Below are positions 57,161 through 64,000 of a stretch of 64,000 bases of DNA, piece by piece. Made by a program: the position numbers and the translations under genes. Source of the DNA: a bacterium (GTDB lineage Bacteria; Gemmatimonadota; Gemmatimonadetes; Longimicrobiales; RSA9); assembly GCA_003242735.1 (NCBI GenBank), contig QGVH01000008.1, forward strand, positions 1 through 64,000. The letters are read 5' to 3'. The notes beneath the pieces were generated by a model. The model had not been told where the DNA came from. It made no database searches and saw nothing but the letters and a program-made list of their open reading frames with translations. Position 1 is the first letter of the stretch. Every line of letters starts with the position of its first letter.

Positions 57161-57895
57161 ATGTCGACCGGCCAGATGCCCGCCTCGGCGCCGACGCGGG
57201 AGCGGGCCGCAGCGGTCCGGGGCATGTTCGGGGCGATCGCGCCCCGGTACGACCTGCTGAACCACCTGCTCAGCCTCAACGTCGACCGGCTCTGGCGACG
57301 CCGCACCGTAGCGCGGCTCCTCGCCGGCCGGCCGCCGGGTGGGGTCTACCTGGATGCCTGCGCCGGCACCCTGGACCTCTCCCTCGCGCTGGCCCGCCGG
57401 CGCGGGTTCGCCGGCCGCATCATCGCCGCGGACTTCTCGCTGCCGATGCTCGAGCGAGGAGCGGCCAAGCTCCGCGGCGAGCCGGTGCGACCCGTGTGCG
57501 GCGACGCGCTCCGGCTGCCGTTCCCGGACGGCGTGTTCGACGGTGCGATGATCGCGTTCGGGGTTCGGAACCTCGCCGACATGGACGCCGGGCTGCGGGA
57601 GTTCGCCCGGGTGCTCCGGCCCGGCGGTCGCCTGGCCGTCCTCGAGTTCACGACGCCCTCCTGGCAGCCGTTCCGGGCGATCTACCTCGCCTATTTCCGT
57701 CACATCCTGCCGTGGATCGGGCGGGTGGTCTCCCGCCACGGCAGCGCGTACAGCTACCTGCCCGCGTCGGTCCTCGAGTTTCCCGCGCCGACGGAGTTGG
57801 CCGCGCGGATCGAGCGGGCCGGCTTCACGGCCGTGCGCTGGGAGACCTGGACCGGCGGGATCGTGGCCCTCCACCTCGCGGAGCGGTCGGCGTAG
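57161..57895 (+). CDS. ubiE: Demethylmenaquinone/ubiquinone C-methyltransferase
   Basis: SAM-dependent C-methylation of a quinone ring, most likely demethylmenaquinone. The 244-residue product has FGAIAPRYDLLNHLLSLNVD with RLWRRRT (family block 1), the SAM site YLDACAGTLDLSLALARRRG, and FDGAMIAFGVRNLADMDAGL with REFARVLRPGGRLAVLEFTT. These are the UbiE signature blocks. ATG at 57161 is favoured; a GTG at 57149 overlaps the ribosome site. It is transcribed away from the sigma operon. Confidence 0.94.
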   Translation: MSTGQMPASAPTRERAAAVRGMFGAIAPRYDLLNHLLSLNVDRLWRRRTVARLLAGRPPGGVYLDACAGTLDLSLALARRRGFAGRIIAADFSLPMLERGAAKLRGEPVRPVCGDALRLPFPDGVFDGAMIAFGVRNLADMDAGLREFARVLRPGGRLAVLEFTTPSWQPFRAIYLAYFRHILPWIGRVVSRHGSAYSYLPASVLEFPAPTELAARIERAGFTAVRWETWTGGIVALHLAERSA

Positions 57896-58081
57896 CGGGT
57901 CGAGAGGCAGCGGGGACGAGGGTGGAGGCGGGCGCGCGGTCGGCCTGCGGCCGGTCACGCGCGCTCCTCTGAGGAGCCGCCTGTCCAGGCGTTGCGCTCA
58001 CCGTGTCCGGATGGCCTCCGAGGCCGCGTGCTCACCGCACGCCTCGGGCCCACCCCGTGAGGGCCGTCTCGGGAGGCACGC
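57896..58081. other. Convergent intergenic region with GC hairpins
   Basis: No gene is seen. GCTCCTC/GAGGAGC (57963-57977) is a near-perfect palindrome, and the 35 nt before it form an imperfect GC hairpin. Both may act as 3'-end structures for the two convergent genes. Confidence 0.5.
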
Positions 58082-59515
58082 TCATCGCCCGAGGACCGTC
58101 TCCAGCGCTCGGCGCGCCGCCCGGTAGCCGCACATGCCGTGGACCCCGCCGCCGGGCGGCGTCGAGGCGGAGCAGAGGAAGACGCCGGGGAGCGGCGTGT
58201 CGTAGGGGTGGAGGGACGGGACGGGGCGGAAGACGAGCTGGTCCAGGGTCATGGCGCCGGCGGCGAGGTCGCCGCCGACCAGATTGGGGTTGTGCCGCTC
58301 GAAGTCGGCGGGCGCGAGCCGGTGGCGGGCGACGATGAGGTCCCGGAACCCCGGGGCGAAGCGCTCGACCTGCGCTTCGATGCGCTCGGTGGCGTCTTCG
58401 GTCGAGCCGTTGGGGACGTGGCAGTAGGCCCAGGCGGTGTGGAGCCCGGCCGGCGCGCGGGTCGGATCGAAGACGCTGGGCTGCGCGAGGATGAGGAACG
58501 GCCGGTCCGCGATGCGCCCTTCCCACGGCGCGGCCTCGGCGGCGGCGACGTCGTCCAGCGTCCCTCCGATGTGGAGTGTTCCTGCCCGGCGCGCCTCCTC
58601 CGCCAGCCAGGGGATGGGCCCGCGCAGCGTCCAGTCCAGCTTGAAGGCGCCGGGGCCGTAGCGGAAGCGTGCGAGGCGGCGGCGGTAGCGCTCCGGGAGC
58701 CGGTCGCCGGCCAGGGCGAGGAACTGGCGGGGCGTGACGTCGCACAGGACGGCGCGGACGGACGGCAGCTCGTCCAGCGAGCGGACGTACACGCCGGTGC
58801 GGATCTCGCCGCCGAGGGACCGGAGCAGCGAGACGAGGGCGCTGGCGAGGGCGCGGGAGCCGCCGCGGGCGAACGGCCAGCCGCAGGCGTGGGCGCTGCC
58901 GGCGAGCAGGAGCGCGAACGCCGCGGAGCCGGGTCGGTCCAGCGGGAGGATCGAGTGGCTCCCCGCGCCCGCGAACAGGGCGCGCGCCTCGGCGGTGCGG
59001 AACCGGCGCCGGGCCAGGGCGGCGGCCGAGCAGAGCGCCGGGATGCCGAACCGGGCGAGGCGGAGTGGGTGGGAAGGGAGGTGCAGGACCGGCCCGAGCA
59101 CTTCGCGGGAGAGCGGCTCCCACCCCTGGACGATCGGGGCGAGCAGGCGGCGGTACGCACGGCCGTCGGCGCCCAACCGCTCCGCGGTCTCGTCCAGCGA
59201 CCGGTACGCCACCGCGATCCGCTCGGCCTCCAGCGGGTGCGCGAACGGGATCTCCGGGTGGACCCATTCCAGCCCGTGCTCCTCGAGCGGTAGGCTGCGG
59301 AAGAACGGCGAGCCGACGGCGAACGGGTGGACGCTGGCGCAGACGTCATGCACACACCCGGGCAGCGTCAGCTCCTCACTCCGCAGCCCGCCCCCCGGCG
59401 TTCCCGCGCCTTCCAGCACGAGGACGGACCGGCCGGCCAGCGCGAGGGTGATGGCCGCGGCGAGGCCGTTGGGCCCGGAACCGATCACGACCGCGTCGTA
59501 GCGCACGCCCGGCAA
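58082..59515 (-). CDS. FAD-dependent oxidoreductase, phytoene desaturase-like (COG1233 type)
   Basis: A 477-residue flavoprotein with the dinucleotide site YDAVVIGSGPNGLAAAITLA followed by LEGAGTPGGGLRSEE (about residues 7-45). The FAD C-terminal motif is GVFLCSASTPPGGGVHGMCG, as in carotenoid desaturase/isomerase relatives. The substrate is unknown; no carotenoid gene is adjacent. The TTG at 59515 gives the usual family N-terminus. GTG at 59506 is an alternative, since TATCCT at 59520-59515 could be a -10 box. No clear ribosome site is present for either. Confidence 0.85.
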   Translation of the reverse strand: MPGVRYDAVVIGSGPNGLAAAITLALAGRSVLVLEGAGTPGGGLRSEELTLPGCVHDVCASVHPFAVGSPFFRSLPLEEHGLEWVHPEIPFAHPLEAERIAVAYRSLDETAERLGADGRAYRRLLAPIVQGWEPLSREVLGPVLHLPSHPLRLARFGIPALCSAAALARRRFRTAEARALFAGAGSHSILPLDRPGSAAFALLLAGSAHACGWPFARGGSRALASALVSLLRSLGGEIRTGVYVRSLDELPSVRAVLCDVTPRQFLALAGDRLPERYRRRLARFRYGPGAFKLDWTLRGPIPWLAEEARRAGTLHIGGTLDDVAAAEAAPWEGRIADRPFLILAQPSVFDPTRAPAGLHTAWAYCHVPNGSTEDATERIEAQVERFAPGFRDLIVARHRLAPADFERHNPNLVGGDLAAGAMTLDQLVFRPVPSLHPYDTPLPGVFLCSASTPPGGGVHGMCGYRAARRALETVLGR

Positions 59516-59594
59516 GGATACGGTGAGGCGGTTCCCGGCCCGCTGCCGGCGGGTTTGGTGCGTGGCGTCGCCGGGCGCCGCATCGCCGCTGGCC

Positions 59595-60134
59595 TCAACG
59601 GCCGGCGAGCCGGCGGTAGAAGGCGCCCACGGCCAGGCCGTAGGTCATGGCGACCGAGGCGGCCACGGCGGTCATCCGCCGCGTCCGGGCGTGCGGCGGG
59701 CGCTCCACGCCCAGACGCACGGCCGCGCCCCAGCGAGGGAACGTGATCCCGTAGATGAGCAGGCCCAGGGCTGCCCCGGCGAGCAGCGGGTGGAGCCGCA
59801 GCCGCCGCTGGACGGCGCCGTAGGTCGCCCCCCACAACGCCCCGTAGCAGAGGTGGAAGACCGTCCCCAGCGCCCATTTCACGGGCGCCGATGCCCGCCC
59901 GGATACGCGCTGGAACGCGCGGTCCACGAGGCGAGGCGCGAAGTCCGGGGTCTCGCCCCTGGGAAGGAAGAGCCATTGCTCGGTCTTGCCGACGACGACC
60001 TGGACCACGCTGGCCAAGAGCCCTGCTGCGGCGCCCGCGGCGACGCTGCTGCCGATCCCCCGACCGCTCGCCCCATCGGGGCTCGGCCGCGGCACGTCCG
60101 GCAAGCCCACAGCCTGTCCACTCCCGCCCGTCAT
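59595..60134 (-). CDS. Small membrane protein, YagU/DUF1440-like
   Basis: A 179-residue inner-membrane protein. Hydrophobic segments occur at [60 protein letters not shown] and MTAVAASVAMTYGLAVGAFY. The layout and the G-x-x-x-G-A-x-Y-G block resemble YagU-type DUF1440 proteins; that assignment is tentative. GGAGG lies 9 nt upstream of the ATG at 60134. An in-frame ATG at 60152 adds 6 residues. It is on the same strand as its neighbours. Confidence 0.6.
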   Translation of the reverse strand: MTGGSGQAVGLPDVPRPSPDGASGRGIGSSVAAGAAAGLLASVVQVVVGKTEQWLFLPRGETPDFAPRLVDRAFQRVSGRASAPVKWALGTVFHLCYGALWGATYGAVQRRLRLHPLLAGAALGLLIYGITFPRWGAAVRLGVERPPHARTRRMTAVAASVAMTYGLAVGAFYRRLAGR

Positions 60135-60216
60135 CCGTCCCAGCCTCCTCATCCGCGGGCGGCCCTCCGTCCACCCGCCCCGGCGGACGGTGGTGCACGG
60201 CCCGGGCCAGCGGGTG

Positions 60217-61197
60217 TCAGCCCGGCGGAGCGGCCGCAGCCGCCGCCCGCTCGGGTGAGCCCGACCCGGCCTCCCGCCAGTAGCCGGCGGCCACGCCGCC
60301 GACCACCAGGAAGAGGCCCAGCCAGCCACTGACGGTGAGGTACTGCTGGAAGAGCACCAGGGCGAGCAGCGCGCCGACCACGGGCTCGATGCTCGCCGCC
60401 ACCGCCGTCGGCGCCGCGTCGATCCGCCGCACGGCCGCGAAGTAGCAGAAGTTGGCGCCCAGCACCGCGCCCAGGCCGAGACTCGCGATGTAGATCCAAC
60501 CGGGCAGCGTCCCGGGCGGAACGGGGGGCTCGCCGACCAGCGGCAGGACCACCCCCAGGATGGCCGTCCCCCCGGCGATCTCGTAGAAGAGCACCCGTAC
60601 GGCGCCGTAGCGGGGCACCGCCCAGCGGGCGAGCAGCGTGCTCCCCGCGAAGCCGGCCGCCGAGAGGAGCCCGCCCACGATCCCCGCCGCGCGGCTCGCG
60701 CCCCCGGCCGCCTCGGCTTCCCCCGCCGTGACCTGGCCCGAGACCGTGAGCGCAACCCCGACCAGCACGACGACGGCCAGCGCCAGCCGCGTCAGCGTCA
60801 GGCGCTCGCCGAGCAGCGGCCACGCCAGCACGGCCACCATGATCGGCGCCGTGTAGAGCAGCGTCGCCGCGCCGGCCACCCCGACGCCCTGGATCGCGAA
60901 CTGGTACGCCACCTCGAACAGCGCGACCAGGGCGCCGCCCAGCAGGCCGACCAGCACGAGCCCCTGCCGGTCGATGCGGAACAGACCCGGCGCGAACAGC
61001 CCGTAGACGAGGAAGCCCGCCGTCGCCAGCAGAATGCGCCAGAACCCGACCGCCGTCAGCTCGGCGCCTTCGCTGTAGAGCGCCGTGCTGAGCGGCCCGG
61101 TCGTACCCCACAGCGTGCCGGCGCCCAGCGCGAACAGGAAGCCGGCCAGGATCCGGAGCCGGCCGGACGCCGGGGAGGTGGAGATCGTCGTCGCCAT
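60217..61197 (-). CDS. EamA/DMT family transporter
   Basis: A probable metabolite exporter of 326 residues with ten predicted TM helices in two EamA repeats. Repeat one starts GFLFALGAGTLWGTTGPLST, and the first repeat ends around LALAVVVLVGVALTVSGQVT. Repeat two runs from IVGGLLSAAGFAGSTLLARW to SIEPVVGALLALVLFQQYLT with SGWLGLFLVVGGVAAG. The substrate cannot be read from sequence. The ATG at 61197 has GAGG 4 nt upstream. Promoter TTGCCC-N17-TATCCT precedes it. Confidence 0.9.
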   Translation of the reverse strand: MATTISTSPASGRLRILAGFLFALGAGTLWGTTGPLSTALYSEGAELTAVGFWRILLATAGFLVYGLFAPGLFRIDRQGLVLVGLLGGALVALFEVAYQFAIQGVGVAGAATLLYTAPIMVAVLAWPLLGERLTLTRLALAVVVLVGVALTVSGQVTAGEAEAAGGASRAAGIVGGLLSAAGFAGSTLLARWAVPRYGAVRVLFYEIAGGTAILGVVLPLVGEPPVPPGTLPGWIYIASLGLGAVLGANFCYFAAVRRIDAAPTAVAASIEPVVGALLALVLFQQYLTVSGWLGLFLVVGGVAAGYWREAGSGSPERAAAAAAPPG

Positions 61198-61235
61198 CAG
61201 ACCTCGGACCCGAGGGAGGTTCGTGACGGCGGCAA

Positions 61236-61264
61236 AGGATAGGCGGCGCCCGCGTCACGGGCAA
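61236..61264 (-). promoter_or_regulatory. Promoter of the EamA transporter gene
   Basis: On the minus strand TTGCCC (61264-61259) and TATCCT (61241-61236) are separated by 17 bp, with a leader of about 32 nt. Confidence 0.5.
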
Positions 61265-61365
61265 CCGCGTCCGGGGCGACGGCGGGATTGCGGGCCGGCC
61301 GCCGGGGCGGCATCTTCGCCCCGTCCCTCCACGCTCCGCGGACGCCCCGGAACCGGACGGCCGCC

Positions 61366-62448
61366 ATGATGAACGACCTCCTTCGCCAGTGGGACGGAGA
61401 GTGCGTGGTCGTGCGGTACGACCACCCGACCGGCACCTGGATCTTCATCGCGATCCACGACCGCACCCTCGGCACGGCCATGGGCGGCTGCCGCATGCGG
61501 GTCTATCCCACACCCGAGGACGGCCTCCAGGACGCCCTCCGGCTCGCCCGGGCGATGACCTACAAGTGGGCCGCCATCGATTTCCCGTTCGGCGGCGGCA
61601 AGTCCGTGCTCGCGGTGCCCCGGCGGCTGGAAGGCCCGGAGCGCGAGGGCCTGCTCGTGCGCTTCGGACAGATGATCGAGGGCCTGGGCGGCGCCTACTA
61701 CGCCGGCGTGGACCTGGGCACCACGCCCGAGGACATGAACGTCATCGGCCGCGCCACGTCCCGGGTCTTCGGCCGCACCCTGGACCACGGCGGCGTCGGC
61801 GACCCGGGGCCCTGGACCGCCCTGGGCGTCTACGCCGGCATCCGCGTCGCCGTCCGCGACGTCCTCGGCCGCCAGGACCTGGACGGGGTCACCATCCTCG
61901 TGCAGGGCGTGGGCGGCGTGGGCCTGCCCCTCGCCCAGCGGCTCTACGACGGCGGCGCGCGTGTGCTCGTCGCGGACACGGACGAGGATCGTGCCCGTCG
62001 CGTCGCCGAGGAGGTCGAGGGCGAGGTCGTCGCGCCCGACGACGTCTACGACACGGAGTGCGACGTCTACGCGCCGTGCGCCGTCGGAGCGACGCTCAAC
62101 GCGCGCACGATCCCGCGGCTCCGCTGCCGCATCGTGGCCGGCTCGGCCAACAACCAGCTCGAGACCGACGAAGACGCGGAGCGGCTCCGCGAACGCGGGA
62201 TCGTCTACGTGCCGGACTTCGTGATCAACGCGGGCGGCGCCATCGCCCACGGCGCCCTCGAGATGCTCCGGTGGAGCCGCGAGCAGGTGGAGCGCCGCGT
62301 CCTCATGATCGGCGACGCGGTCCGGGAGATCCTGGAGGTCGCCGAGCGGCAGGGCGTCTCCCCGCTGGCCGAGGCCAAGCGGCGCGCGGAGCGGGTGATC
62401 GCGGCCGTCCGGAAGGAGCGGGAGGAGCTCGCGGCCGCGGAGAGCTGA
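61366..62448 (+). CDS. Leucine dehydrogenase-type amino acid dehydrogenase (ELFV family)
   Basis: NAD-dependent oxidative deamination of a branched-chain or aromatic amino acid. The 360-residue length fits leucine/phenylalanine dehydrogenases. Motifs are GTAMGGCRMRVYPTPEDGLQ, the substrate Lys in ARAMTYKWAAIDFPFGGGKS (catalytic Lys in GGGKS), AGVDLGTTPEDMNVIGRATS, the dinucleotide fold ILVQGVGGVGLPLAQRLYDG, and SANNQLETDEDAERLRERGI with PDFVINAGGAI. ATG at 61366 or 61369. A TTGCGG-N17-CATCTT box (61288-61316) is a possible promoter. It is not obviously coupled to ubiD. Confidence 0.92.
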   Translation: MMNDLLRQWDGECVVVRYDHPTGTWIFIAIHDRTLGTAMGGCRMRVYPTPEDGLQDALRLARAMTYKWAAIDFPFGGGKSVLAVPRRLEGPEREGLLVRFGQMIEGLGGAYYAGVDLGTTPEDMNVIGRATSRVFGRTLDHGGVGDPGPWTALGVYAGIRVAVRDVLGRQDLDGVTILVQGVGGVGLPLAQRLYDGGARVLVADTDEDRARRVAEEVEGEVVAPDDVYDTECDVYAPCAVGATLNARTIPRLRCRIVAGSANNQLETDEDAERLRERGIVYVPDFVINAGGAIAHGALEMLRWSREQVERRVLMIGDAVREILEVAERQGVSPLAEAKRRAERVIAAVRKEREELAAAES

Positions 62449-62464
62449 GCCGTGCCGCGCCGCG

Positions 62465-62493
62465 TTGTTGAACGCGCCTCCGGCGCGTACATT
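62465..62493 (+). promoter_or_regulatory. Promoter giving a leaderless ubiD mRNA
   Basis: TTGTTG (62465-62470) and TACATT (62488-62493) are separated by 17 bp. The start point is expected at 62500-62502, and the ATG is at 62502. Confidence 0.55.
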
Positions 62494-62501
62494 CCCGCCC
62501 C

Positions 62502-63980
62502 ATGGCTGCCAAGAACCTGAGCGAGTTCCTTCACGACCTGGAACGGCACGGCGAGCTGGTGCGCGTCCGCGAGCCCGTCGCCGTGCGGCTCGAGATGACC
62601 GAAATCGCGGACCGTGTCATGAAGAGCCCGGGCGGCGGCAAGGCGCTGCTCTTCGAGAAGCCGGTGCTGGACGACGGCTCCATCAGCGACATCCCCGTCG
62701 CCATCAACCTCTTCGGTTCCTGGAAGCGCATGGCGATGGCGCTCGGCGTCGACGACGTTTCCGAGCACGCCGACCGCATCGCGGAGCTGCTGCAACCGGA
62801 GATCCCCGAGGGCTTCTGGGCGAAGGTGCAGCTGCTGCCCCGCTTCGCCGGGCTCGCCAAGGTCCCGCCGCGCCCCTACCGCGGAGACCCGCCCTGCCAG
62901 GAGATCGTGCTCCAGGGCGACGACGTGGACCTCCGGCGGCTCCCCATCCTGACCTGCTGGCCGCGGGACGCCGGCCCGTTCATCACCTTGCCCATGGTGA
63001 TCACGCGCGACCCGGAGACGGGCGTGCAGAACGTGGGCTGCTACCGCATGCAGGTCACGGGCCCGCGGACCACCATGATGCACTGGCAGCGGCACAAGGG
63101 CGGAGCGGCGCACTTCCGCAAGTACCGGGAGCGCGGCGAGCGCATGCCGGTCGTGGTGGCGCTGGGCGCGGACCCGGCCACGATGTACACGCCCACGGCC
63201 CCGTTGCCGCCGGGCATCGACGAGTACCTGCTGAGCGGGTTCCTGCGGCGCGAGCCGCTCCTCACCGCCACGGCCAAGACCTCGGACCTGCGGATCCCCG
63301 CAGAAGCGGAGATCGTGCTCGAGGGCTACGTGGATCCGTCGGAGCCGTTCGGCCTCGAAGGCCCGTTCGGTGACCACACGGGCTTCTACACGCCCCCGGA
63401 CTACTTCCCGGTCTTCCACGTCACGACCATCACGATGCGCAGGGGGGCCATCTACCCGGCCACCATCGTGGGCCGCCCGCCCATGGAGGACTACTACATG
63501 GGCGGCGCCACGGAGCGGATCTTCCTGCCGCTGCTGCGCCTGACGATGCCCGAGATCGTGGACTACCACATGCCCCCGGAGGGCATCTTCCACAACCTCG
63601 TCTTCGTCAGCATCCGCAAGGAGTATCCGGGGCACGCGTTCAAGGTGATGAACGGTCTCTGGGGCCAGGGGCTCATGAGCCTCGCCAAGGTGATCGTCGT
63701 CGTGGACCACTTCATCGACGTGCGCAACCCGCAGGAAGCGTGGTGGTACGCGCTGAACAACATCGATCCCGAGCGGGACGTGCGCTTCACCTTCGGCCCC
63801 GCGGACGACCTGGACCACGCTTCGCGCGGCCCCGGGTTCGGGTCCAAGATGGGCATTGACGGCACGCGCAAGTGGCCGGAAGAGGGCTTCACCCGCCCGT
63901 GGCCGGACCTGATCGAGATGGACGAGGCGGTGAAGAAGAAGGTGGACGAGCTGTGGCCCAGGTTGGGGATCGAGCGGTGA
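62502..63980 (+). CDS. ubiD: UbiD family prenylated-FMN-dependent decarboxylase
   Basis: Decarboxylates 4-hydroxybenzoate-type or related aromatic/alpha-beta-unsaturated acids with prenylated FMN. The 492-residue product matches UbiD over its length: NVGCYRMQVTGPRTTMMHWQ with RHKGGA, VALGADPATMYTPTAPLPPG, EIVLEGYVDPSEPFGLEGPF followed by GDHTGFY, and PEIVDYHMPPEGIFHNLVFV. GFGSKMGIDGTRKWPEEG near the C-terminus completes the match. No UbiX gene is in the window. The role may be in menaquinone synthesis, given ubiE nearby. No ribosome site precedes the ATG, and the -10 box lies 8 nt upstream. The stop is 20 nt before the window end. Confidence 0.95.
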   Translation: MAAKNLSEFLHDLERHGELVRVREPVAVRLEMTEIADRVMKSPGGGKALLFEKPVLDDGSISDIPVAINLFGSWKRMAMALGVDDVSEHADRIAELLQPEIPEGFWAKVQLLPRFAGLAKVPPRPYRGDPPCQEIVLQGDDVDLRRLPILTCWPRDAGPFITLPMVITRDPETGVQNVGCYRMQVTGPRTTMMHWQRHKGGAAHFRKYRERGERMPVVVALGADPATMYTPTAPLPPGIDEYLLSGFLRREPLLTATAKTSDLRIPAEAEIVLEGYVDPSEPFGLEGPFGDHTGFYTPPDYFPVFHVTTITMRRGAIYPATIVGRPPMEDYYMGGATERIFLPLLRLTMPEIVDYHMPPEGIFHNLVFVSIRKEYPGHAFKVMNGLWGQGLMSLAKVIVVVDHFIDVRNPQEAWWYALNNIDPERDVRFTFGPADDLDHASRGPGFGSKMGIDGTRKWPEEGFTRPWPDLIEMDEAVKKKVDELWPRLGIER

Positions 63981-64000
63981 AGGGGGCTCCGGCGCCTGGC

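Overview
The window is a GC-rich chromosomal segment with densely packed, mostly operonic genes. The organism is diderm: it has outer-membrane-type proteins with N-terminal signal peptides, SurA and lipoprotein-type periplasmic foldases, and an FtsEX/EnvC-like division module. Many signal peptides end in A-x-A-Q, the base composition is extreme, and a YpdA-type (bacillithiol system) reductase occurs beside UbiE and UbiD quinone genes. Together these suggest Gemmatimonadota. That assignment is an inference from gene content, not a measurement. I see no rRNA, tRNA, CRISPR array, transposase or phage gene.

Layout. 1-9.5 kb holds acs, a beta-barrel-like protein, a lone RCK (KtrA/TrkA) subunit, a hexapeptide acyltransferase, two small proteins, guaB with a near-consensus promoter, an eRF1-like (baeRF-type) protein and a two-domain protein of unknown function. 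9.6-12.1 kb has two convergent lytic transglycosylases around a small gene and a long hairpin. 12.3-27.3 kb is a long run of minus-strand genes, listed in transcription order: DUF58, BatA/VWA, mfd, PrsA-like lipoprotein foldase, surA, pdxA, ftsE, ftsX, envC-like, holB, moaC. Most junctions overlap or nearly touch. 27.5-30.8 kb has an M28 peptidase, a 59-residue membrane protein and an outer-membrane protein.

31.0-41.4 kb runs from lepA into a cell-surface sugar region. Two paralogous 277-residue GT2 enzymes flank a GT4 gene, a shortened GT-B-like gene and the frameshifted remains of an FkbM-type methyltransferase. The second GT2 gene leads into a coupled series: ROK kinase, PfkB-like kinase, STAS plus GHKL ATPase, STAS-like protein with a probable winged helix. 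The last two look like a partner-switch regulator. At 40.7 kb lies a paralogue of the unknown protein from 8.8 kb.

41.6-49.4 kb carries a nucleotidyltransferase/phosphomannomutase-like fusion whose mutase half lacks catalytic motifs. It also has a penicillin-acylase gene with one in-frame TGA exactly at the conserved Trp after the catalytic Ser-Asn, then ypdA and an atypical aldehyde dehydrogenase. 50.3-52.8 kb is an Fe-S assembly and SAM-hydrolase group (NifU-like, Mrp, a small protein, a DUF62 enzyme). 57.0-52.9 kb (minus) is an ECF sigma factor, zinc-finger anti-sigma, coiled-coil membrane protein and toastrack-like protein. A two-TM protein and an OsmC protein follow. 57.2-64 kb has ubiE/menG, a phytoene-desaturase-like oxidoreductase, a small membrane protein, an EamA exporter, a leucine-dehydrogenase-type enzyme and ubiD.

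Control signals. A recurrent promoter pattern, TTGNNN - 16 to 18 bp - TANNTT (sometimes TATACT or TATCCT), precedes many genes. In two cases (DUF58 and ubiD) it sits so close to the start codon that leaderless mRNAs are predicted. Convergent gene pairs are often separated by long perfect GC hairpins, most without a T tract.
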